From an uncultured Bacteroidales bacterium (GTDB taxonomy: Bacteria; Bacteroidota; Bacteroidia; Bacteroidales; UBA932): a stretch of DNA of 8,929 bases. A model generated the notes under the pieces. The model was not told the origin of the DNA, did no database searches, and worked only from the letters and a program-made list of their open reading frames with translations. Both the position numbers and the translations under genes were made by a program. Every line of letters starts with the position of its first letter. Within the stretch, counting starts at the first letter, position 1. This document shows positions 1 to 6,059 of this stretch, piece after piece. The stretch spans positions 1-8,929 of the forward strand of contig CAJOMB010000057.1 in the NCBI GenBank assembly GCA_905235615.1, in the 5' to 3' direction.

Positions 1-165
1 AAGGAAACCGGCGAGCAGAAGACCATCCTCTTCAACCTCTCCGGTCACGGTTTCGTGGACATGAGCGCCTACGACCAGTACATCTCCGGCGAGATGCGGG
101 ACTACAAGCTCACCGACACGGAACTCTCCAAGTTCATGGAATCGGCCGACAAGCTGAACGCCTAA
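1..165 (+). CDS. TrpB-like PLP-dependent enzyme (TrpB2 type), C-terminal end only
   Basis: The window opens inside this gene in frame 1 and shows its last 54 codons, ending in TAA at 163-165. The visible peptide contains ILFNLSGHGFVDMSAYDQY, which I recognise as the C-terminal signature of the TrpB2 branch of tryptophan synthase beta-like enzymes (usual form LSGHGxxDMxAY). Enzymes of this family use pyridoxal phosphate to join indole and serine into tryptophan, although TrpB2 copies can act without a TrpA partner or serve indole salvage. The PLP lysine and the rest of the fold lie upstream of the window. The stop codon overlaps the stop of the convergent thiamine pyrophosphokinase gene. The family call is fairly firm; the exact role cannot be judged from a fragment. 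Confidence 0.8.
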   Translation, partial: KETGEQKTILFNLSGHGFVDMSAYDQYISGEMRDYKLTDTELSKFMESADKLNA

Positions 166-809
166 TCCACAATTACCAGGGCCGATGAAGGGTGGTTGAA
201 ATGGAGGGAGACGATGGGCGCGACGGTGCGGTTGAGGGTGGCCTTCCACCAGGCATCGAACACAACGTTGTCGGTGGGCCACTGAAGACCCTCGGAAGCA
301 ATCCGGAGCGTATTGTCGGCACTGAAAAGAGAGAACCTGCGGCCTTCACCCAGATGGAGGTCGCAGGTATCTGTTATGGCGAAGGCGGTCCCGTAGTCGG
401 AGACCATGGTCACCTTGCGCTCGCCCAGGTCAAACAGGCGGGTATATTCCATCAGAAGGCCCAGATTGCCGATGGTATGGTCTTCCCGGAGGCCCGTAGC
501 GCCCAGAATCACAATCTCGGCAAGTTCGGGATGCTCCCGCAGCACCCAGCGCATGGCCTTGGTGAGGTCGTTGTCGTCTTGTTCGCGCTCGCGCACCACC
601 ACGGCGGAAAACTGCTTCTGGAGTGCCTCCGGAAGGGTGTCCATGTCTCCTACCACCGCCAAGGGGCGGGCCGATGGATTGTGCGCCAGGAGCTTTTCCA
701 AGGCCCCGTCGCAGCAAACCACCCCTTCGGCCGAATCCAGCAGATACAGCGGATAGGGCTGGGTGGGGAAAGCTCCGTCGCATAATATGACGATGCTCGT
801 CATTTTCAT
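162..809 (-). CDS. thiN: Thiamine pyrophosphokinase (thiamine diphosphokinase)
   Basis: A 215-residue cytosolic enzyme expected to transfer pyrophosphate from ATP to thiamine, giving TPP. Motifs seen in order: CCDGA (32-36), GDMDTL (54-59), QDDNDLTKA (77-85, the acidic metal/ATP site), GATGLREDHTIGN (103-115), then a beta-rich C-terminal thiamine-binding part with RFSLFS (158-163). The length is normal for bacterial TPKs. The family usually reads GDxDS where this protein has GDMDT, a conservative change. ATG at 807-809 is used; a second in-frame ATG at 801-803 (Met3) is an equally possible start. The gene begins 6 bp after the stop of the lptF/G-fmt gene, so it is very likely the last gene of the same transcript. 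Its TAG stop (162-164) overlaps the convergent trpB-like stop. No TPP riboswitch is visible upstream. Confidence 0.9.
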   Translation of the reverse strand: MKMTSIVILCDGAFPTQPYPLYLLDSAEGVVCCDGALEKLLAHNPSARPLAVVGDMDTLPEALQKQFSAVVVREREQDDNDLTKAMRWVLREHPELAEIVILGATGLREDHTIGNLGLLMEYTRLFDLGERKVTMVSDYGTAFAITDTCDLHLGEGRRFSLFSADNTLRIASEGLQWPTDNVVFDAWWKATLNRTVAPIVSLHFNHPSSALVIVD

Positions 810-815
810 GGCAAG

Positions 816-1841
816 TTATTCTTCAGGAAGGGGTTGGGCCTTGGCCATTTCTTCCTTGGAAGTGCCCTGCGTGGTGGTATAGGCGGTAGGATGGCGGAAG
901 CCCAGCAGGAAGTCGTGCACTTTCATGCGTTTCTTGCCGCTCAGCTGCAGGTCCGTGATGGCGATGGCCCCGTCCTGCGTGGCAATGGCAAAGTACGTCT
1001 TGCCGTCGCTCAGAACCGTGCCGGGAGCCGCATGGAGGTCTGTCCGGATTTCCCCGAAGAAAATCTTGAGCTGGACAGGAGATTCTTCGCTTCGCTCAGA
1101 ATGACAGAGCTCCGTATAGGCGCAGGGGAAGGGAGAGAGGCCGCGGATGAGGTTGTACACGTGTTTGGAGGTGTCGTTCCAGTCGATGTGCTGGAGCTCG
1201 CGGGAGAGCTTGGGAGCGGGCTTGAGGAGCTCGGAGCCCTGGATGAAGCTTCGCTGCACGCGCAGTTCCACGTTCTTCTGGATGAGGCCTTCCACCGTTT
1301 CCACCACTAACGTGGAACCCAGCTCCATGAGCTTGTCGTGGAGGTCTCCGGCCGTGTCCGTGGGCTCTATCCGGCACTCGGAACGCAGGATGATGCCACC
1401 CGTGTCAATCTTCTGGTCTATCATGAAGGTAGTGACGCCGGAAATGTTCTCTCCGTTGATCACCGCCCAGTTGATGGGAGCGGCGCCGCGGTACTGCGGC
1501 AGCAGGGCGGCGTGCAGGTTGAAAGTGCCCAGCTTGGGCATCTTCCAAACCACCTCCGGCAGCATACGGAAGCCCACCACCACAAACAAATCGGCCTTCC
1601 AGGCGGCCAGGTCCCTGAGGAACTGCTCGTCCTTGAGTTTTTCCGGCTGCAGCAGCGGAAGACCTTCCGCCACCGCATATTTCTTGACGGCGCTCTCGTT
1701 CATCCTGAGCCCGCGGCCGGAGGGCTTGTCCGGGGCGGTCACCACGCCCACCACTTTGTAACCGGCTTTCCGGAGCGCCTGGAGCGGCCCCACGGAGAAT
1801 TCCGGCGTACCCATATATACAATACGTGTCTGTCTGAACAT
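816..1841 (-). other. fmt: Fmt module with possible independent internal start (Met477 of the fused frame)
   Basis: An ATG at 1839-1841 opens a 341-residue Fmt, beginning MFRQTRIVYMGTPEF. This is close to the usual start of free Fmt proteins, where a short N-terminus precedes the first beta strand and MGTPEF. Free Fmt is about 315 residues; the excess here is a short N-terminal stretch, an extra loop made by the repeat at 1080-1105, and a polar tail after residue 790 of the fused frame. The DNA just upstream (about 1842-1895) is richer in A/T and in unfavoured codons than the neighbouring coding sequence, as expected for a translation start region. No Shine-Dalgarno is seen, which is normal for Bacteroidota. 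This entry is an alternative reading of the fused gene, not an additional locus. Confidence 0.45.
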
Positions 1842-3269
1842 ACGAATAAGTTGACTCTTGAATTTTCTGAACCCGCTCTTGAGCAAATCTACATGGAATA
1901 TGCTGGCGTCCTGGATGGCCTTCACCGTCAAGTAGGCTCCTAACGGCCCCAGGATAAAGGCCGATATGAATTTGCCCACGAAGGCGGTGGTCTGTCCGTT
2001 GTTGGCCAGCCGCTCTCCGATGATGTCGATAACCCAGTAGAGCACGAAGAACAGCATGGAGAAGATGGCGGGCGTGCCCAGACCGCCCTTTTTGAGCAGG
2101 GCGCCGATGGGTGCGCCGATGAAAAAGAGCAGCATGCAGGCCAGGGCCTGGGCGAACTTCTTCCAAACTTCCACGTCCGTTCGGTAGATCAGGTGGGTAT
2201 AGTCGGCCGAATCCATGATCTGGCTCTGGGCTATGCTCTGGTACTGCCGGGCATTGGAGGCGGCATTGTCATAGGCCCTCTTTTTGTCACTCAGGCTCTT
2301 CCAGGGGCCGTCCGTGTGCGGCTCCAGCACGGTGGAGGAGACGCTGCGCCAGGAGGTGTCCAACTGTTTGCGCCTTTCCAGGACATTCTGCCGCAGGAAG
2401 TCTTCCACATGCCGCTGCGTGCCCTTGTCCACCAGGGCCTGGAGGGAGTCGTGCCCGTGCCGCAGGGACTTCAGGTTCATGGAGCGCACCTGCTCTCCGT
2501 AACGGGCGCTGTCAGACTGGTGGTAGGCGTAGTTCTCCAGCGGAATCACCATTTCCTGTGTCTGGAAGGCCACCCGCTGCAGGGCCAGGGTGGTGTCCCG
2601 GTATTTGCGGGAGTTCTCCTCCTGGTAGTTGATGCCGTTATACAGGGAGAAGGTGAGATAATCCTTGGCCTTGGACATGCGGATGATGCCGCTGTCGGCC
2701 ACCGTGAGGCGGGTATTGCCCTTGCCGGTCGAATGGTCATACACCTGGATGCCATGCATCATCCCCGTCTTCTTGTCCCGGGAATCCACCCGCAGGATAT
2801 AGCCCTCGATGCCGTCGTAGAAAGTTCCGGTGGGGATTTTGATTTCGCTTTTTGTCCGGCCGATATCATCCCGCATGGTGTAAATCTGGTTGATGGAATA
2901 GGGAACCAGCCGGTCTCCCACGTAGAAGGCCGCCACACAGATGAAACCGCAGACGACGGTCATGGGAAGGAGCACCCGGGCCAGGGAGATGCCGGAGGCC
3001 TTCATGGCCGTGAGCTCGAACTTCTCGCCCATGTCTCCCAGCGTCATCATGGAGCTCAGGAGGGTGGCCAGGGGAATGGCTAACGGCAGCACCGTGCCGC
3101 TGCCCCACATCAGGAATTCCAGGATTACCTTGAACTCCAGGCCCTTCCCCACCAGTTCGTCAATGTAAACCCAGAGGAACTGCATCACCAGTATGAAGAC
3201 CACAATCGCCAGGATCGCGAAAAACGGTCCCACGAACGATTTGACTAAATACTGGTCTAATTTTTTCAT
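816..3269 (-). CDS. LptF/LptG-family LPS-export permease fused to methionyl-tRNA formyltransferase
   Basis: One uninterrupted 817-codon frame carrying two unrelated proteins. Residues 1 to about 470 are a YjgP/YjgQ (LptF/LptG) permease: membrane segments near 14-36, 57-75 and 98-117, a large periplasmic region of about 118-368, then segments near 370-390, 399-417 and 431-451. This family moves LPS from the inner membrane with LptB and LptC. Residues 477-817 are Fmt, which formylates Met-tRNAi using 10-formyl-THF: RIVYMGTPEF (482-491), a GRG loop (518-520), the catalytic set N584, H586 and D622 in NLHAALLPQYRGAAP and IDTG, and an OB-like C-terminal domain. LptF/G C-termini are cytoplasmic, so the topology allows an active Fmt. 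The permease half is longer than E. coli LptF/G (about 360 residues). The gene lies 78 bp after alaS and 6 bp before thiN. Whether one long protein or two products are made is open, because Met477 could start a separate Fmt. Confidence 0.85.
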   Translation of the reverse strand: MKKLDQYLVKSFVGPFFAILAIVVFILVMQFLWVYIDELVGKGLEFKVILEFLMWGSGTVLPLAIPLATLLSSMMTLGDMGEKFELTAMKASGISLARVLLPMTVVCGFICVAAFYVGDRLVPYSINQIYTMRDDIGRTKSEIKIPTGTFYDGIEGYILRVDSRDKKTGMMHGIQVYDHSTGKGNTRLTVADSGIIRMSKAKDYLTFSLYNGINYQEENSRKYRDTTLALQRVAFQTQEMVIPLENYAYHQSDSARYGEQVRSMNLKSLRHGHDSLQALVDKGTQRHVEDFLRQNVLERRKQLDTSWRSVSSTVLEPHTDGPWKSLSDKKRAYDNAASNARQYQSIAQSQIMDSADYTHLIYRTDVEVWKKFAQALACMLLFFIGAPIGALLKKGGLGTPAIFSMLFFVLYWVIDIIGERLANNGQTTAFVGKFISAFILGPLGAYLTVKAIQDASIFHVDLLKSGFRKFKSQLIRMFRQTRIVYMGTPEFSVGPLQALRKAGYKVVGVVTAPDKPSGRGLRMNESAVKKYAVAEGLPLLQPEKLKDEQFLRDLAAWKADLFVVVGFRMLPEVVWKMPKLGTFNLHAALLPQYRGAAPINWAVINGENISGVTTFMIDQKIDTGGIILRSECRIEPTDTAGDLHDKLMELGSTLVVETVEGLIQKNVELRVQRSFIQGSELLKPAPKLSRELQHIDWNDTSKHVYNLIRGLSPFPCAYTELCHSERSEESPVQLKIFFGEIRTDLHAAPGTVLSDGKTYFAIATQDGAIAITDLQLSGKKRMKVHDFLLGFRHPTAYTTTQGTSKEEMAKAQPLPEE
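1080..1105 (-). repeat. REP-like palindromic repeat (CHSERSEES type) inside fmt
   Basis: Read on the minus strand this 26-bp unit starts GTCATTCT and ends AGAATCT, with short pairing arms (ATTCT at 1082-1086 and AGAAT at 1098-1102). In the fmt frame it is translated as CHSERSEES (residues 722-730 of the fused protein), a peptide I recognise as the translation of a repeat widely dispersed in bacterial intergenic DNA. It sits between AYTEL and VQLKIF in the C-terminal OB-like domain, probably in a surface loop, and leaves the frame open. It shares the outer frame GTCAT...ATC(T/A) with three other units in this window. Confidence 0.75.
1884..1891 (-). promoter_or_regulatory. Possible internal -7 box ahead of the fmt module
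   Basis: The minus strand reads TAGATTTG here, an exact match to the Bacteroidetes TAnnTTTG element, about 43 bp upstream of the internal fmt ATG. It lies in an A/T-richer patch with unfavoured codons. No TTTG or TTG is found 19-20 bp further upstream, so the site is only a half promoter and may be chance. Confidence 0.2.
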
Positions 3270-3275
3270 TCTGTA

Positions 3276-3301
3276 AGATTGCCGATCAGGTCGGCAATGA
3301 C
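3276..3301 (-). repeat. REP-like palindromic repeat, unit 1 of a head-to-head pair
   Basis: A 26-bp unit; on the minus strand it begins GTCAT and ends ATCT. Its core is a perfect inverted repeat, ATTGCCGA (3278-3285) and TCGGCAAT (3291-3298), with a 5-nt loop TCAGG. It begins 6 bp upstream of the lptF/G-fmt start codon, so its hairpin would fall in that gene's ribosome-access region. It faces the unit at 3320-3346 across 18 bp. Confidence 0.8.
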
Positions 3302-3319
3302 GTCGTGCGTTGTCGGGAC

Positions 3320-3346
3320 GTCATGCCCGGCCCCGACCGGGCATCT
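3320..3346 (+). repeat. REP-like palindromic repeat, unit 2 of a head-to-head pair
   Basis: A 27-bp unit beginning GTCAT and ending ATCT, with a perfect inverted repeat ATGCCCGG (3323-3330) and CCGGGCAT (3337-3344) around the loop CCCCGA. It starts 1 bp beyond the alaS stop codon (3348-3350). With unit 1 it forms a third inverted repeat, TGACGTC (3298-3304) with GACGTCA (3317-3323), so hairpin sequence fills nearly the whole alaS to lptF/G gap. It has no U-run, so it is more likely an mRNA 3'-end stabiliser or processing site than an intrinsic terminator. Confidence 0.8.
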
Positions 3347-3347
3347 G

Positions 3348-5963
3348 TTATCCAATAGCTATTTCCACCAGTTTATCCAGTGCCTGGGGCAGGCCTTCCA
3401 CCAAACGTCCGCCGGCCGTGGCTATGCCGGGCTGTCCGCCGCCGCCGCCCTGAATGAATTTGGCGGCTTCGCGGATGTCCTTGCCGGCATTCTTGCCCTT
3501 GGCTACCAGGTCATTGGAGTACATGAGTACCAGGTTGGGCTTGCCGTCAAAGGCAAAGGCGCCGGCCAGCACCAGGTTCTGGGCGTTCTTCTGCAAAAGA
3601 AGGGCCATGTTGCGGGCCAGGGCCGGATCCATGGAATGGTCGAAGCGGACCACCCGGATTCCGTTCATCTCCACGGCCTGGGATTCCAGTTTCTGGGCCA
3701 GTTGGGCGGCCTTTTCGGCGGCCAGCTCTTCCAACTGCTTGCGGGCGTCGGCGTTCTCGCCTATCATCTTCTGGATGGCGGCGGTGAGGTCCGGCACGTT
3801 GTTGAACAGGGCGCGGACGGTCTTGAGCATGTCTTCTATGCTGTGGATGACCTCCTCGGCGGAAGCGCCCGTCACGGCCTCGATACGGCGCACACCGGCG
3901 GCCACGGCGCTCTCGGACCTTACTTTGAACAGGCCGATGGTACCGGTGGAACGCGTGTGCGTACCGCCGCAGAGCTCGATGGAGTCTCCGAAGCGGACCA
4001 CCCGCACCACGTCTCCGTACTTCTCTCCGAACAGGGCCATGGCACCCATCGCGCGGGCTTCGTCCAAGCGTGCGTCCCTCTTTTCGCAGAGGGGTTCATC
4101 GGCCCGGATGAGCTCGTTCACGCGGCTCTCCACGGCGCGGAGCTCCTCGTCCGTCACTTTCTGGAAGTGGGAGAAGTCAAAGCGGAAGTAGTCCGGTCCC
4201 ACGAAGGAGCCCTTCTGCTCCACGTGGGTGCCCAGAATTTCGCGGAGGGCCTGGTGCAGCAGATGGGTGGCCGTATGGTTGTTCATGATGCGCTGGCGGC
4301 GCTTCCCGTCCACCACGAGGGTGAAGGTCTGGGTGCCGTTTGCGGGCAGTCTCTCTGCCAGATGGATGCTCAGGTTGTTCTCCTTCACGGTGTTCAGGAT
4401 GGCAATCTTCTCACCGTCGGCCCCTTCGATACAGCCGCTGTCTCCCACCTGGCCGCCCATCTCCGCATAGAAGGGAGTGCGGTCGAAGACCAGTTGGAAG
4501 TATTCCTTGTTCTTCTGTTTGACGGTGCGCTGCTTCAGGAGGCGGGCGCCTTCCACCTGGAGGGTGTCGTAGCCCTCGAAGACCACCTCGTCGCCTTCGG
4601 CAAACACCGTCCAGTCTCCGAACTCGTTGGCGGTGGCGTTGCGGGCGCGTTCCTTCTGCTTCTGAAGCTCCACGTCAAAGCCTTTCAGGTCTACAGTGTA
4701 GCCCTTCTCGGAGGCGATGAGTTCCGTGAGGTCGATGGGGAAGCCGTAGGTGTCGTACAGCACGAAGGCGTCCGTGCCGGACACCACCTTGGCGGCGGCG
4801 TTGCGGGCCATGTTGTCTTCCAGCATGCGGATGCCGCGGTCCAGGGTGCGCAGGAAGGCGTTTTCTTCCTCGCGGATCACGTTCTCGATGAGCTTCTCCT
4901 GGGCCTTGAGTTCCGGGTAGGCTTCGCCCATATCGGCCACAAGCTGGGGGATGAGGCGGCACAGGAAGGGCTCGGTGAAGCCCAGGAAGGTGTAGCCGTA
5001 GCGGACGGCGCGGCGCAGGATTCTGCGAATCACGTAGCCGGCCTTCACGTTGGAGGGCAGCTGGCCGTCGGCAATGGAGAAGGCGATGGCGCGGATGTGG
5101 TCTGCAATCACGCGCATGGCCACTTGAACGTTGCCGCCCTCGGCATATTGATGGCCGGAGAATTCTTCCACCTTGCCGATAAGGCCGGAGAAGACGTCCG
5201 TTTCGTAGTTGCTCTTCTTGTTCTGCAGAATCATGCACAGGCGCTCGAAACCCATGCCGGTGTCTATGTTCTTGGCCGGGAGCGGCTCCAGATGGCCGTC
5301 GGCCTTGCGCTCATACTGCATGAACACCAGGTTCCAGATTTCGATGACATCGTCGTTGTCCGTGTTCACCAGCTCGCGGCCGGGAATCCTGGCAATCTCC
5401 TCGTCGGGACGGAGGTCGATATGAATCTCGCTGCAGGGGCCGCAGGGGCCGGTGTCACCCATTTCCCAGAAGTTGTCGTGCTTGTTGCCGGTGAGCACGT
5501 GGTCGGCCGGAAGGTGCCTCAGCCAGGCGGCCTGCGCCTCGGTGTCCAGCTCTGTCCCGTCTTCCGTGGATCCTTCGAACACGGTGGCGTAGAGTTTGGT
5601 CTTGTCTATCTTATATACTTCGGTGAGCAGCTCCCAGGCCCAGTCGATGGCCTCGGTCTTGAAATAGTCTCCGAAACTCCAGTTGCCCAGCATCTCGAAC
5701 ATGGTGTGGTGCCGGCCGTCGTGCCCCACGGCTTCCAGGTCGTTGTGCTTGCCGCTTACGCGGAGGCACTTCTGGCTGTCGGTGGCACGGGGGTATTTGG
5801 GGGCGGCGTTGCCCAGGAAGATGTCTTTGAACTGGTTCATGCCCGCATTGGTGAACATGAGCGTAGGGTCGTTCTTGATGACCATGGGGGCGCTGGGGAC
5901 CACGGTGTGGCCCTTGGAAGCGAAGAAGTCCAGATATTTCTGGCGGATTTCCTTGGATGTCAT
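3348..5963 (-). CDS. alaS: Alanyl-tRNA synthetase
   Basis: A full-length 871-residue class II synthetase (E. coli enzyme 876) that charges tRNA-Ala and clears mischarged Ser and Gly. Seen in order: the catalytic domain with FTNAGMNQFK (37-46), the QKCLRVSGKHNDLEAVG and HHTMFEMLGNWSFGDYFK regions (64-102) and the motif 3 GMGFERL (236-242); a tRNA-recognition helical region; the editing domain with zinc/editing residues H563 and H567 (HTATH) plus C665 and H669 (CGGTH); and a C-Ala domain with a coiled coil (about 735-765) and a GGGGGQPG glycine loop (839-846). The start MTSKEIRQKYLDFFASKGH at 5961-5963 matches the usual family N-terminus. The frame stays open 56 codons further upstream, but that extension crosses the promoter region and looks unrelated to the family. 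It is the first gene of the minus-strand group. A divergent M23 peptidase next to alaS is, to my knowledge, common in Bacteroidales. Confidence 0.97.
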   Translation of the reverse strand: MTSKEIRQKYLDFFASKGHTVVPSAPMVIKNDPTLMFTNAGMNQFKDIFLGNAAPKYPRATDSQKCLRVSGKHNDLEAVGHDGRHHTMFEMLGNWSFGDYFKTEAIDWAWELLTEVYKIDKTKLYATVFEGSTEDGTELDTEAQAAWLRHLPADHVLTGNKHDNFWEMGDTGPCGPCSEIHIDLRPDEEIARIPGRELVNTDNDDVIEIWNLVFMQYERKADGHLEPLPAKNIDTGMGFERLCMILQNKKSNYETDVFSGLIGKVEEFSGHQYAEGGNVQVAMRVIADHIRAIAFSIADGQLPSNVKAGYVIRRILRRAVRYGYTFLGFTEPFLCRLIPQLVADMGEAYPELKAQEKLIENVIREEENAFLRTLDRGIRMLEDNMARNAAAKVVSGTDAFVLYDTYGFPIDLTELIASEKGYTVDLKGFDVELQKQKERARNATANEFGDWTVFAEGDEVVFEGYDTLQVEGARLLKQRTVKQKNKEYFQLVFDRTPFYAEMGGQVGDSGCIEGADGEKIAILNTVKENNLSIHLAERLPANGTQTFTLVVDGKRRQRIMNNHTATHLLHQALREILGTHVEQKGSFVGPDYFRFDFSHFQKVTDEELRAVESRVNELIRADEPLCEKRDARLDEARAMGAMALFGEKYGDVVRVVRFGDSIELCGGTHTRSTGTIGLFKVRSESAVAAGVRRIEAVTGASAEEVIHSIEDMLKTVRALFNNVPDLTAAIQKMIGENADARKQLEELAAEKAAQLAQKLESQAVEMNGIRVVRFDHSMDPALARNMALLLQKNAQNLVLAGAFAFDGKPNLVLMYSNDLVAKGKNAGKDIREAAKFIQGGGGGQPGIATAGGRLVEGLPQALDKLVEIAIG

Positions 5964-5981
5964 ATCTCTATTTTTAACCTG

Positions 5982-5989
5982 CAAAATTA
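5982..5989 (-). promoter_or_regulatory. Probable alaS promoter, -7 box
   Basis: The minus strand reads TAATTTTG, a match to the Bacteroidetes TAnnTTTG element, 18 bp before the alaS ATG. It is followed by an A-rich leader (TTAAAAATAGAGAT) typical of Bacteroidota translation starts. No convincing -33 TTTG is found at the usual distance. The box overlaps one of two direct GCAAAATT copies (5981-5988 and 5991-5998) set one helical turn apart. Confidence 0.4.
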
Positions 5990-6010
5990 CGCAAAATTCC
6001 ACGAATATCC

Positions 6011-6040
6011 TTGTGGCGGGCATAAAAATTGCTACCTTTG
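6011..6040 (+). promoter_or_regulatory. Bacteroidetes-type promoter for the M23 gene pair
   Basis: TTG at 6011-6013, then 19 bp, then TACCTTTG at 6033-6040. This fits the primary sigma consensus of Bacteroidota (TTTG, 19-21 bp, TAnnTTTG). Transcription would start near 6044-6047, giving a leader of about 13-16 nt before the ATG at 6060. Confidence 0.75.
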
Positions 6041-6059
6041 CAGACTCCACGCGAGCTTT

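Noticed and set aside
2193..3083. 296-codon plus-strand frame opposite the permease
   Set aside because: It is a shadow of the lptF/G coding strand, with no recognisable domain and no promoter.
816..3269. Treating the permease and Fmt as two ordinary separate genes with a missed stop
   Set aside because: The supplied sequence has no stop in frame across the junction and both halves are intact, so the fusion is reported as seen; a sequencing error remains a check, not a conclusion.
3320..3346. Intrinsic terminator after alaS
   Set aside because: The hairpin is strong but no U-run follows on either strand, and the same unit occurs elsewhere as a dispersed repeat.
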